Assembly: GCF_017744095.1 (NCBI RefSeq)
Contig: NZ_JAGHQX010000009.1
Span: forward strand, 182,176 to 246,175
From: Shimia sp. R10_1
GTDB lineage: Bacteria > Pseudomonadota > Alphaproteobacteria > Rhodobacterales > Rhodobacteraceae
DNA: 64,000 bases
Direction of reading: 5' to 3'
Positions within the stretch are counted from its first letter, which is position 1, and the number at the start of each line of letters is the position of its first letter. The notes below the pieces were generated by a model. The model was not told the origin of the DNA and searched no databases. It was given only the letters and a program-made list of their open reading frames with translations. Positions 8,381 to 17,313 of the stretch are shown piece by piece. Made by a program: the position numbers and the translations under genes.

Positions 8381-9373
8381 CTATCCCGCGCGCTTTTGCG
8401 TATGCGGTGAAATCCCGAAATGCTGTCGAAAGCATTTGGAGAAGTGACTTGCAGAGGCAAAGCCGCAGGAAATGGCCACGTCTAGGACACGCATGTCGGT
8501 TTGCTGAAGCAAAGTGCGGGCACGTTCCAATCTCAAGCTTGTCATGTAGGTTTTGGGGCTCATACCCACGTATTTTTGAAACAGCCTCTCCAGCTGCCGC
8601 GTTGACAGGCCTGCGTTGGCTGCAACGACACTCGGCGACAATGGCGCTTCTAAACTTTCTTGCATCAGAGTGACCGCACGCGCGAGTTTTTCATGGCGCG
8701 TTCCAAAACGGCACAGATCTGTCTGTGTCTGACGATCATCCTTCACGCGAACCGATGCATAAAGCAAGTGGTCTGCAACTTTGCTGACAGTATCTTGACC
8801 ACATTGCTGATTGATAATCGACGCAAAGAGATCAATAGTCGATGCCCCGCCGCCGCATGTGGTGATGCCACGTTCCGTTTCATAGATCGAACATACAGAT
8901 TCGATTTCCGGAAACAGCTCCACAAACGCTGGCTGATGCTGCCAATGCGCGCTCAACCTCTGCCCAGTCGCAAGACCAGCACTGGCAAGGATCGTTGCGC
9001 CGCCGCCGATGCCGCAGAGCTGAACACCAAACCTTCGGGCCTGCCGCAGCCAGGACTTGAGCTCGTTGGACACAATTTGCGCAACACCCGCCGCGCCGCA
9101 GATGACGATACAATCGCCACGGCTGGTGTGCGGCAAGCTTCCCTCAACCTCTACTTTGATGCCAGAAGACGATGTCACCGGACCACCGGTTTCGCTCACG
9201 ATGGTCCAATCAAACACAGGGTGCTCGGCGACAGCGTTTGCTGTCGCCAGAGCGTCTACACCTGCACCAAGTTCCAAGGCTGAGAAGCCTGGTGAAATCA
9301 AGAAGACGAACTTGGCACGCGCGCTTGGCTTGATGTTTGAGTTTGAGACTCTGATTTCAGGACCCCGCATCAT
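8381..9373 (-). CDS. GlxA-family transcriptional regulator (DJ-1/PfpI plus AraC HTH)
   Basis: 330-residue regulator with an N-terminal DJ-1/PfpI-like domain (about 20-190; GIGGGATILASAG is the degenerate nucleophile-elbow region) and a C-terminal AraC-type double helix-turn-helix (about 230-325; LSTRQLERLFQKYVGMSPK and the second-helix ISCGFASASHFSKCFR). GbdR and CdhR, which sense glycine betaine and carnitine in Pseudomonas, share this architecture, and the flanking BCCT and demethylase genes fit such a role. It begins 18 bp after the GcvT-family dehydrogenase stop, so it is in the same transcript. Confidence 0.88.
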   Translation of the reverse strand: MMRGPEIRVSNSNIKPSARAKFVFLISPGFSALELGAGVDALATANAVAEHPVFDWTIVSETGGPVTSSSGIKVEVEGSLPHTSRGDCIVICGAAGVAQIVSNELKSWLRQARRFGVQLCGIGGGATILASAGLATGQRLSAHWQHQPAFVELFPEIESVCSIYETERGITTCGGGASTIDLFASIINQQCGQDTVSKVADHLLYASVRVKDDRQTQTDLCRFGTRHEKLARAVTLMQESLEAPLSPSVVAANAGLSTRQLERLFQKYVGMSPKTYMTSLRLERARTLLQQTDMRVLDVAISCGFASASHFSKCFRQHFGISPHTQKRAG

Positions 9374-9391
9374 TTTCAGCCCTCTCTTCTC

Positions 9392-11860
9392 TTAGGCACG
9401 CATGTTTGCACCGTTGGCGTCATATGCTGGGGCGCCAAGGATCTCTGCATCATACATTGTGCCCAATATCTCCACCTGGAGTTTGGTGCCTGGCGCAGCA
9501 TGCGCCGTCGCTACATAGCCCATCGCCATAGACTGACCGACGCGATGGCCATACCCACCGGAAGAGACGTAACCGACTGCCTCGCCGTCTTTTAGGATCG
9601 CCTCATCGTTGGAGACATCGATGCCATCAACCTCGATTGTCATCGTCACAAGCTTCTGTTTGACGCCTTCCTCACGGAATTTAAGCGTGGCATCTTTGCC
9701 GACAAAATCCTTCTTCCAGTTGATGAAAGCATCCATGCCGCTTTCAACCGCATTGAAGTCTGGACGGAAATCTGTGGTCCAGACTCCCCAACCTTTTTCC
9801 AAGCGCAGGCTCATCAATGCGCGTGCGCCATACCAGCGATAGCTCAGATCCGCGCCCGCATCCTCAATCGATTGCGCAAGGCGCAGCAGGTACTGTGGCT
9901 TACAGTAGATCTCAAAGCCCAGTTCACCAGAGAAGGAAATTCGGTTCAGGATAACTGGAACACCGCCAACAAAGGTCTGGCGCAGGTCGCGGAATTTAAA
10001 CGTCTCCGCAGACACATCATCACGGGTGATGCGCGCCAGCAGTTCACGTGACTTCGGCCCGGAAAGAGCCACGCCGTGCCAATCGTCAGAGACGTTCTCA
10101 TAGTTCACATCATCCGGCAGGTCCCTCTCAAACCAGCGGCGATGCGCCTCCTGCATGCTGCCAGATCCAAACAGCATGAAGTGATCTTCTGCCAGACAGG
10201 CCACGGTCAGATCGCCATAAAGACGGCCCTTTTCCGTAAGCATCGGCGTCAGTGTCAGACGGCCCGGTTTTGGCACATAGCCTGCGAGGGTTTTGTTCAG
10301 ATAATCGCGCGCGCCTGCGCCCTTGAACTCATGCTTCGCAAAGTTTGCGATCTCAATGCCGCCCACAGCCTCCTGAACGGCTTTCACTTCGCGTGCGACA
10401 TAGTCAAACGAGCGGTTGCGCTCAAACGTTGGCTCTTCATGCGCATCGTCAGCACCGTCCGCAAACCACAAAGCGTTTTCAAGACCAAAGCCTTGATCCA
10501 TCACCGCGCCCTTGGCCACCAGCCGGTCATAAAGCGCCGTGGTTTTTTGCAGGCGCCCTTTGGGCAGCGTTTCATTGGGGAAGGTCATCACAAAACGGCG
10601 CTCGTAGTTCTCCGCCGATTTGATGGTACCCCAGTCTGGTGTGGCAAATTCGCCAAAGCGCGCCACATCCATGGCCCAGACGTCGATGGACGGCTCACCG
10701 TCAATCATCCATTCCGCCATCGTCAGGCCAACGCCGCCGCCCTGACAGAAGCCTGCCATGACACCAACCGCACACCAGTAGTTCTTCATACCCGGAACTG
10801 GGCCGATCATCGGGTTGCCATCCGGACCAAAGGTGAATGGGCCGTTGATCATATCCTTGATACCAGCGTTGCCGATGGCTGGGATGCGTTCAAAGGACAT
10901 TTCCAGACGGTCGGCGATGCGGTCCAGATCCGGTTGCAAGAGCTCGTGGCCAAAGTCCCAAGGCGTGCCTTCGATCTTCCAGGGTGTAGATTTTGGCTCG
11001 TAAGTGCCCAGCAGCATCCCCTGACGTTCCTGACGGAAGTAGATGTTTGCCTCATAGTCGATGCCCGCAGGCAAACGGCCAGCTTCGCCCATGCTGTCCA
11101 TGCGCCCGGCAATCTCTGGGATTGCTTCGGTGATCAGGTAGTGGTGCTCCATTGGCTGCACAGGCAGGTGAATACCAGACATATGGCCAACTTCCCGCGC
11201 CCAGAGGCCGCCACAGTTCACAACGTGCTCTGCGTTGATTTTACCTTTGGGGGTGGTCAGATCCCAGCTGCCATCCGGGCGCTGGCTCATGGCGGTCACG
11301 CCGCAATGGGTGAAATACTGCGCGCCATGGTGACGGGCGGATTTTGCGAAGGCATAGGTGGCGCCAGATGGATCGACATCGCCATCCTGTTCGTCCCACA
11401 GGGCGGCATGATAGTGTTTCGGGTCAATCAGCGGGTGACGCTCGGCCACTTCTTTGGGGCTGATGAATTCCTGATGCAGGCCCATATAGCGCGCTTTGGA
11501 ACGCTCGCGCTTGAGATAGTCATACCATTCCGGGGTCGAGGCCAGATAAAAGCCGCCGGTGATGTGCATGCCCACCGAATGGCCAGAGGTCTCTTCGATC
11601 TCTTTATAGAGGTCGATGGTATAAGACTGCAGACGCGAGATATTCGGGTCTGAGGAGATCGTGTGGATCTGTCCCGCCGCGTGCCAGCTTGAGCCGGAGG
11701 TCAGCTCGTCACGCTCCAGCAGGACGGCGTCTTTCCAGCCGAATTTAGCCAGGTGAAACAGGATCGAGCAGCCGACAACGCCGCCACCGATCACAACCAC
11801 TTTGGCGTGGGAGGGCAGCTGCTTGCCGCCAGTGCTTTCTTCTTTTTGAATCTCAGGCAT
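9392..11860 (-). CDS. Dimethylglycine/sarcosine dehydrogenase-like FAD-GcvT protein
   Basis: Large flavoprotein that probably oxidatively demethylates an N-methyl amino acid and hands the one-carbon unit to tetrahydrofolate. The 822 residues have a DAO fold (VVVIGGGVVG at 21-30; SSWHAAG with His60, the position that carries covalent FAD in dimethylglycine dehydrogenase), a central FAO domain, and a C-terminal GcvT folate-binding half (about 430-815). Enolase-like gene ends 9 bp upstream and the GlxA regulator follows 18 bp downstream, so these are one operon. The exact substrate (dimethylglycine, N-methylproline or another N-methyl amine) cannot be read from the sequence. Confidence 0.9.
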   Translation of the reverse strand: MPEIQKEESTGGKQLPSHAKVVVIGGGVVGCSILFHLAKFGWKDAVLLERDELTSGSSWHAAGQIHTISSDPNISRLQSYTIDLYKEIEETSGHSVGMHITGGFYLASTPEWYDYLKRERSKARYMGLHQEFISPKEVAERHPLIDPKHYHAALWDEQDGDVDPSGATYAFAKSARHHGAQYFTHCGVTAMSQRPDGSWDLTTPKGKINAEHVVNCGGLWAREVGHMSGIHLPVQPMEHHYLITEAIPEIAGRMDSMGEAGRLPAGIDYEANIYFRQERQGMLLGTYEPKSTPWKIEGTPWDFGHELLQPDLDRIADRLEMSFERIPAIGNAGIKDMINGPFTFGPDGNPMIGPVPGMKNYWCAVGVMAGFCQGGGVGLTMAEWMIDGEPSIDVWAMDVARFGEFATPDWGTIKSAENYERRFVMTFPNETLPKGRLQKTTALYDRLVAKGAVMDQGFGLENALWFADGADDAHEEPTFERNRSFDYVAREVKAVQEAVGGIEIANFAKHEFKGAGARDYLNKTLAGYVPKPGRLTLTPMLTEKGRLYGDLTVACLAEDHFMLFGSGSMQEAHRRWFERDLPDDVNYENVSDDWHGVALSGPKSRELLARITRDDVSAETFKFRDLRQTFVGGVPVILNRISFSGELGFEIYCKPQYLLRLAQSIEDAGADLSYRWYGARALMSLRLEKGWGVWTTDFRPDFNAVESGMDAFINWKKDFVGKDATLKFREEGVKQKLVTMTIEVDGIDVSNDEAILKDGEAVGYVSSGGYGHRVGQSMAMGYVATAHAAPGTKLQVEILGTMYDAEILGAPAYDANGANMRA

Positions 11861-11869
11861 GATCTTTCC

Positions 11870-13042
11870 TCAGTTCAGGGGCAACCGGCGGAATTTGCCG
11901 GGCATTGCAGGGTCATAAAAATGGTCAAGTGGTCCGTTTTCGACCAGATGGTTGTGCCAGTGGTTGAGCGCGTCTCTATCAAGCGTCACGCCCAGACCGG
12001 GGCCTTCGGGGACGGCGATCACATCATTTTTCTGGCGGAACGGGCCGCCTTCGATGACATCACCGATCTGCCAGCGGAACAGCGATTGTGATGGCTCAGA
12101 GATCCAGGGCATGGCTGCGGACATATGCAGATAGCCAGCGGTTGCGATGCCCGCATCGCCGGAATAGCACCAGAAACCAACGCCCATCGCTTCACAGGCC
12201 CCGATAAAGCGCACCGCACGCGCAATACCGCCCAAAACCGCGAAATTTGTCACGATGTAATCTGGTCCGCCTACGGCAATCGCCTTGCGGATGTCTGGCA
12301 CATGGGTGGAGATCGGAATGGTAAAGTGACGGCGCAGCTCTGCCATCTCTTCAAAGGTGGCCACCGGATCTTCGTAGTTGCGTATATTATAGGGCTCGAT
12401 TTCACGGAACAGACGCATCGCTGTTGGCAGCGAATACTGCATATTGCTGTCCAGACGGATCATGGCCTTGCGGCCCAGCGTGTCACGCAGCGCTTTGACC
12501 GTGTCGATTTCCAGCTCGGGATCGCCGAGGATCAGCTTACCTTCGAACATGGTTGAGCCATGTTCCTCCGCCATCGTCGCGCAGTAGTCCGCCACCTCCT
12601 GAGGGGCCATTTCGCCCCCGACACGATAGCCAAAATACTCGGTGAAAGGGATCTCGTTACGCACCGCGCCCCCAAGGAGGCGATACAGGGGCTCATTGGC
12701 AACCTTACCGCGCAGATCCCAGAGCGCGATCTCAATCGCACCAAATGCTTTCACCACAGAGCTGTCGTCTGTGTTTTGTACGATCTGCCAGGGCGGCACG
12801 CATAGACTTTCGCAGCCGGCAATATCCAACGGGTCTGCGCCGATCAGCCGTTCGCCCATGGCCTCAATCGTGCGCACCACATCGATCGAGGGTGCTTCAC
12901 CAAGGCCAACCAAGCCTTGATCCGTCTCGACTTCGATGATGGTTTTTGACGTGCCCGGATAGTATCCGCCGGTCCACCACATCGGCTTTTCAAGCGGAAT
13001 ATTGACCGGCGTCGCCTTCAGCCCTGTTATTTTAATACCAGG
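11870..13042 (-). CDS. Enolase-superfamily protein (MR/MLE type), atypical active site
   Basis: 390-residue protein with the mandelate racemase/muconate-lactonizing N-terminal capping domain and a TIM barrel. Metal-ligand candidates are present on barrel strands 3 and 4 (Asp199 in IRLDSN, Glu225 in NYEDP). Other catalytic positions look changed: the strand-2 KxK reads KLI (Lys170 only), the strand-5 segment is ISTHVPD with His248, the Asp of the usual His-Asp pair appears as Asn267 and the His position as Tyr294. The start overlaps the MttB stop by 11 bp; an upstream in-frame start would extend it without gain. Context suggests action on a betaine or a demethylated product; the reaction is unknown. 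HpbD-type betaine epimerase activity is possible but the two-lysine pattern is not evident. Confidence 0.82.
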   Translation of the reverse strand, partial: PGIKITGLKATPVNIPLEKPMWWTGGYYPGTSKTIIEVETDQGLVGLGEAPSIDVVRTIEAMGERLIGADPLDIAGCESLCVPPWQIVQNTDDSSVVKAFGAIEIALWDLRGKVANEPLYRLLGGAVRNEIPFTEYFGYRVGGEMAPQEVADYCATMAEEHGSTMFEGKLILGDPELEIDTVKALRDTLGRKAMIRLDSNMQYSLPTAMRLFREIEPYNIRNYEDPVATFEEMAELRRHFTIPISTHVPDIRKAIAVGGPDYIVTNFAVLGGIARAVRFIGACEAMGVGFWCYSGDAGIATAGYLHMSAAMPWISEPSQSLFRWQIGDVIEGGPFRQKNDVIAVPEGPGLGVTLDRDALNHWHNHLVENGPLDHFYDPAMPGKFRRLPLN

Positions 13043-14552
13043 CATCAGGCAGTTCCTCTTTGCGCTTGGCAACATAGGTCTGAAGCTCTTCAAGCTTCGC
13101 GACGTCTATGTCTGGCTGTTTGTATTCAGCCAACATCTGCTTCCAGCGGGCGCAGGCACGCGCGCGCATATCAAGTGAGCCGCGCTCCTCCCAGTTTTCA
13201 ACGTTTTCGCTGTCTGAAAGCTGGGCTTCGTAGAACGCGTTCTGATAATGACGCATCGTGTGGGCCGACCCAAGGAAGTGCCCGCCTGCCTCTACTTCGC
13301 CATAGGCATCGCGCGCAAAACTCTCGTCGCTGGTGTCCAAACCTTGGCTCAGAACCTTTTGATAGGATCCGAGACGATCCGCATCCATCACCAGCTTTTC
13401 GTATCCGGTTACCAATCCGCCTTCGAGCCAACCAGCGGAGTGCAGCACAAAATTTGCACCTGCCAGCATGGTTGAATGCATTGAATCCGCGCTTTCATAG
13501 GCCGCTTGAGCATCCTCGATCTTGGATGCCGTCAACGACCCGCCACAGCGCAACGGCAACCCGATACGGCGCGCCAACTGCCCGATTGCGTAGTTCGAGA
13601 CCACAGGCTCAGGCATGCCAAACGTGGGGGCCCCGGTTTTTAGTGACATGGAGGACAAGAAGTTCCCCATAACGAACGGCGCGCCTGGGCGGATCAGCTG
13701 AACATATGCGCAGACCATCATCGCCTCTGCCATCGCTTGCGCCACGGCCGCCGCAGTCGACACAGGCCCCATCGCCCCTGTCAAAATGAACGGCACCGTA
13801 ATGACCCCCTGCCCCCGCGCGGAATAGACCCGCACAGATTCAGTCACCACGCGATCCACCAACAAAGGTGAGTTGGTGTTCACATTTGCCATAATAACGC
13901 AGTTGTCATCGACAAAATCGCGCCCGAAAACGATATCCATCATGTCCATGCTGTCCTGCGCACGGCTCATTTCTGTGATCGCCCCTAGATGTGGTTTGTC
14001 ACTCAATGTGATGTGCGCCATGAGCATGTCAAAGTGGCGCTTTGAAACAGGCACATCGGTCGGCTCACAGGTCACAAAACCACCGTGATGCAGATTGGGG
14101 TGCATATACGTCAGCTTCACCAGCTCTTCGAAGGAAGCCATATCACCGTAACGGCGACCGCGCTCCAGATCGCGCACGAAGGGAGAGCCGTAAACCGGTG
14201 CAAAAACCTGATTGGTCCCGCCAATGGTAACAGACCGCTCCGGATTGCGGGCTACTTGGGTAAACTCACTTGGCGCCTTGGCACAGAGCGCACGAATCCA
14301 ACTCGCATCGGCGCGCACCAAATCATCTTCAACGCGCGCGCCCTCTTTCTTCCACAACGCCAACGCTTCAGGGTCGTCTCGGAACGCAATTCCGACCTCT
14401 TGAATGATCCAGTCAACCTGGGCCTCAATCTTGACGAGGTCCTCTTCATCCAAGATGTCGAAATGCTTGAGTTTACGGCGAATAAAAGGGCTGGCAATCG
14501 CGCCTCCCCCTTGCGTGTTACGTTGCCTAGACGCTCTTGCGCGACGTGCCAT
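13032..14552 (-). CDS. MttB-family methyltransferase, non-pyrrolysine (COG5598)
   Basis: 506-residue TIM-barrel protein of the trimethylamine methyltransferase superfamily. Members transfer a methyl group from a quaternary or tertiary amine to a corrinoid protein; characterised non-pyrrolysine ones include MtgB (glycine betaine), MtpB (proline betaine) and MtcB (carnitine). The reading frame has no internal stop, so no pyrrolysine. The N-terminus (MARRARASRQRN, then ASPFIRRKL) is typical. Start 14552 is preferred to a TTG 24 bp upstream because GGGGAG sits 7 bases before the ATG. First gene of a leftward operon with enolase-like, FAD-GcvT and GlxA genes, divergent from a LysR gene. No corrinoid-binding partner is encoded in the window. 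Confidence 0.88.
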   Translation of the reverse strand: MARRARASRQRNTQGGGAIASPFIRRKLKHFDILDEEDLVKIEAQVDWIIQEVGIAFRDDPEALALWKKEGARVEDDLVRADASWIRALCAKAPSEFTQVARNPERSVTIGGTNQVFAPVYGSPFVRDLERGRRYGDMASFEELVKLTYMHPNLHHGGFVTCEPTDVPVSKRHFDMLMAHITLSDKPHLGAITEMSRAQDSMDMMDIVFGRDFVDDNCVIMANVNTNSPLLVDRVVTESVRVYSARGQGVITVPFILTGAMGPVSTAAAVAQAMAEAMMVCAYVQLIRPGAPFVMGNFLSSMSLKTGAPTFGMPEPVVSNYAIGQLARRIGLPLRCGGSLTASKIEDAQAAYESADSMHSTMLAGANFVLHSAGWLEGGLVTGYEKLVMDADRLGSYQKVLSQGLDTSDESFARDAYGEVEAGGHFLGSAHTMRHYQNAFYEAQLSDSENVENWEERGSLDMRARACARWKQMLAEYKQPDIDVAKLEELQTYVAKRKEELPDAWY

Positions 14553-14647
14553 TGGCCTGCTCCCCATATTCTTCAACTCAGAATATTAACCTGTGAAAAA
14601 GCGGCTGTGACGCTTGAAAAAATATATGGTTGGCATAAACAGAATTT

Positions 14648-15559
14648 ATGCAAGAACTCTGGAAACAACTCGGGTCACCGCGCCACCTCGTGGTCTTTGA
14701 AGCGGCTGCGCGTCTCCAATCCTTCACGCACGCAGCGCAGGAGCTGAATGTCCAACAACCGGCGGTGAGTGTCGCGATACGTCACCTCGAAGAAGGGCTC
14801 GGCACGGCTCTGTTCATTCGCCAGCACCGCAAAGTGATTCTAACCACTGCGGGCGAGCGGCTTATGGCGGATGTAACCCGGGCTTTTAGCCAGCTTGCCC
14901 ATTCTGTGGCGTCGATTCAGCAGCTTAAGCAGGCCAAATATGTCACCCTCAGTGCCTCGACCGCATTTAACAACTACTGGATCATGCCAAGGTTGGCTGA
15001 GTTTCAGGCGCAACACCCGGAAATTGACTTGCGTTTACAATCAAGTGATCGCGAACCAGACATTGATGCAGAAAATATCAGCCTCGCTGTCCGCTTAGGC
15101 GATGGGAACTGGCCAGAATACGAAAGAGAGTTGATCGCAGACGAAGTGATTTACCCGGTTGCTGCACCGCGCATTATGGAAGCCGCAGGTCAGCTAGAAG
15201 ACATTTTCGACCTGCTCAATCAGCGACTGATCCACCTGGAGGAGCCCATTCGTCAAAGACCGAGCTGGAGCGATTGGTTCAAAAACTTCTCGGTCAAATC
15301 AGGCGTGCCAAACACCGGACTTCGGCTAAATGACTATGCCCTTGTCCTGCAAGCCGCCATGGCCGGAGAAGGCTTTGCATTTGGCTGGAAACATCTGACT
15401 GATCGTCTTGTGGCACAGGGCGTTCTGGCCGCACGGTTTGAATGGCAGTGGAAAACCGGAAACGGGTTCTATCTTGTATGGTCGAAAAAGACCCCACTCA
15501 CAGAAGACGCCAAAAAGGTCCGCGATTGGGTTTTGGACAATACGACCAATACCCCTTAG
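14648..15559 (+). CDS. LysR-family regulator, GcvA-like
   Basis: 303-residue LysR protein: winged helix-turn-helix over about residues 15-75 (FTHAAQELNVQQPAVSVAIR), then a periplasmic-binding-like effector domain beginning near VTLSASTAFNNYWIMPRL, which is the GcvA-type pattern. Divergent from the MttB operon across a 95-bp AT-rich gap, so it probably controls that operon and itself. Followed by a good terminator. Confidence 0.9.
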   Translation: MQELWKQLGSPRHLVVFEAAARLQSFTHAAQELNVQQPAVSVAIRHLEEGLGTALFIRQHRKVILTTAGERLMADVTRAFSQLAHSVASIQQLKQAKYVTLSASTAFNNYWIMPRLAEFQAQHPEIDLRLQSSDREPDIDAENISLAVRLGDGNWPEYERELIADEVIYPVAAPRIMEAAGQLEDIFDLLNQRLIHLEEPIRQRPSWSDWFKNFSVKSGVPNTGLRLNDYALVLQAAMAGEGFAFGWKHLTDRLVAQGVLAARFEWQWKTGNGFYLVWSKKTPLTEDAKKVRDWVLDNTTNTP

Positions 15560-15563
15560 GTCC

Positions 15564-15596
15564 GGGAGCCGCGTGTTTCGCGGCCCCCAGTTTTTT
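15564..15596 (+). terminator. Rho-independent terminator after LysR gene
   Basis: GCCGCG and CGCGGC arms extended by GGG/CCC pairs around a TGTTT loop, followed by AGTTTTTT on the plus strand. Textbook shape; it overlaps the region where the convergent Ldh_2 gene ends. Confidence 0.85.
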
Positions 15597-15598
15597 CG

Positions 15599-16606
15599 TT
15601 ACAGAAGTGCGCGCACTTTTTCCAACAACGCAGCGTTGACCGCGACGCCTTCGGTTGCCGCGACTTCACGGCACTTTCTGCGCCCATCACCGGGAAGACG
15701 CGCACCGTCTTGCTCATGGAACGACGCGATCAAATCAGCGAGCTTCTCCTGAAAAGCACCGCCTGACGTGGCAGATGGATCGACCGCGATGAAGAACTGA
15801 CCGGTCTTAGGAGGCCCACCTGCGGTCCCAGAGAAGGGGCTGGCCACGGAACCGAGCGTCGCACCAGTCATCGCTGCCGCCATCAATTCAACGGTCAGCG
15901 CGATGCCGACACCTTTGTAGCCGCCGGAGGGGACCATGGAGCCTTTAAGGCCGGCCTCTGGATCGGTTGTGGGCTGTCCATCCGCATCCAGAACCCACCC
16001 TTCCGGCACGGGTTTGCCTTCGCGCGCGTGTTTCATCACTTCGCTCTTGGCAATGGTGCTGGCGGATTGGTCAATCAACAACGCTGCATTTCCGTCAGCA
16101 TCCGGCGCGGCGATGGAAAACGGGTTTGTGCCAACAACGGGTTTGGCGCCGCCTGAAGGTGCAATGGAGGCAGGCGCGTTGGTGAAGCCAATGCCCAGAA
16201 GCCCGGCTTGTGCCAAACGCTGTGTGTGCACGCCGAGCACACCGCAGTTGTAAGAGTTGTTCACTGCAAGCACAGCCACGCCCTGCTCTTTGGCCAAAGG
16301 GATCAGCTTTTCAAAGCCGAGATCAATCGCTGAATGGGCAAACCCCGTTGCCGCGTCCACCGCGACAACTGCGGGACGTGGCTGGGTCACAATGGGCTTG
16401 GCTTTCCCATCGACTTTTCCGCAATCCACATGCTGAGCGTAGATTGGAATATAGGCCAAACCGTGAGAGGCCACGCCATCCGCCTCTGTCATCGCTGTGG
16501 CGACAGCCAGTGGGCGCGCGTTTTCTTCGGAGGTGCCAGCTTTCACCAAAGCGTCAAAGGCAAGTGCTTCAATCTCGGCAAGAGAGAGAGTTTCGGTTGC
16601 AGTCAT
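15599..16606 (-). CDS. Ldh_2 family NAD(P)-dependent oxidoreductase (malate/lactate dehydrogenase-like)
   Basis: 335-residue protein of the COG2055 family, which reduces or oxidises 2-oxo/2-hydroxy acids and cyclic imines such as pyrroline- or piperideine-2-carboxylate. Visible family features: the TEADGVASHGLAYIP segment, VDAATGFAHSAIDLG, NSYNCGVLGVHTQRLA and the NPFSIAAPDADG stretch. ATG 16606 is chosen because homology starts there, although its ribosome site is weak. It lies 56 bp after a DUF3726 gene in a leftward set headed by a BCCT carrier. A role in reducing a cyclic imine from a proline-like betaine is attractive but unproven. Confidence 0.85.
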   Translation of the reverse strand: MTATETLSLAEIEALAFDALVKAGTSEENARPLAVATAMTEADGVASHGLAYIPIYAQHVDCGKVDGKAKPIVTQPRPAVVAVDAATGFAHSAIDLGFEKLIPLAKEQGVAVLAVNNSYNCGVLGVHTQRLAQAGLLGIGFTNAPASIAPSGGAKPVVGTNPFSIAAPDADGNAALLIDQSASTIAKSEVMKHAREGKPVPEGWVLDADGQPTTDPEAGLKGSMVPSGGYKGVGIALTVELMAAAMTGATLGSVASPFSGTAGGPPKTGQFFIAVDPSATSGGAFQEKLADLIASFHEQDGARLPGDGRRKCREVAATEGVAVNAALLEKVRALL

Positions 16607-16662
16607 CGTGGGTTCCCAATCTTCTGATATGTGATGCGCCGATTGGCGCAAACCGCAGGGGT

Positions 16663-17313
16663 TTAGTCGTTGTCACTCAGCCCGGAGCCAGCGCCGCGCA
16701 AACGGCTTTCTTCTGTCGCAGGGGCAAAAGTGCGGTGGGCAAATGCGCTCAATCTGTCCCAGTCGTTGTCTGGAACATCCGCGCGCAGCAATGGCTCCCG
16801 CCGGCCTTCCATATCCGCAGGCGCGGAGAACACCAGCTTGGCAACATGGTCCGCGTTCAGTGCTTCTGGGCTGGCCTGAACGCAAAGCTGACGTCCGTCG
16901 GTCGCCAAGCGCGCGCCATCCCATTCTGCGGCAACCGGCACCCCAAGACGCAATGCAGCCCCGCCCATGAACGGCACCGCAAGCAATGGAATGCTTACAT
17001 TTTCCATTACAATGGTGCCGCGATCGAGGAGGCGCACAGCGCTGTCGCTCAGGGAGGCACCTGCAATCAAGGGGCTCATGCGGCGTGTCGGTGCATGCCA
17101 GATTTCCGCACTCAGCGACACAGGCGAAACATCAATTGAAGGAATGCGATCATTCATCTCCAGCAAGTCCGCCAACAACCCTGCCCCGGGGAAGCCAAAA
17201 GCAGAAAGCCATCGTGTGCCTTTTGCGGCTTCTTCCGACAGTCCCCAAGACAAGCCCGCGCCACGTGCTGCCCGTTTGCTCATGGCTTCAATTTCGTTCA
17301 GGGAGTGCCTCAT
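16663..17313 (-). CDS. DUF3726 domain protein
   Basis: 216-residue protein that I recognise as DUF3726, a family with no known function. No membrane helix, signal peptide or catalytic motif is obvious; Ala/Leu/Arg-rich with SLNEIEAMSKRAARGAGLSW at the N-terminus, a pattern shared with the start of Ldh_2-type proteins. Its ATG overlaps the stop of the 563-residue unknown gene (ATGA at 17310-17313), so the two are translationally coupled and likely work together. Confidence 0.75.
   Translation of the reverse strand: MRHSLNEIEAMSKRAARGAGLSWGLSEEAAKGTRWLSAFGFPGAGLLADLLEMNDRIPSIDVSPVSLSAEIWHAPTRRMSPLIAGASLSDSAVRLLDRGTIVMENVSIPLLAVPFMGGAALRLGVPVAAEWDGARLATDGRQLCVQASPEALNADHVAKLVFSAPADMEGRREPLLRADVPDNDWDRLSAFAHRTFAPATEESRLRGAGSGLSDND

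Noticed and set aside
10076..11653. Long plus-strand frame of 525 codons
   Set aside because: Fully antisense to the FAD-GcvT dehydrogenase, with no family features; a shadow produced by codon bias.
13032..14552. Pyrrolysine-containing MttB
   Set aside because: The frame has no in-frame amber codon, so it belongs to the non-pyrrolysine branch.
16210..17139. Plus-strand frame of 309 codons
   Set aside because: Antisense to Ldh_2 and DUF3726 genes, low-complexity Arg/Pro/Gln composition, no ribosome site.
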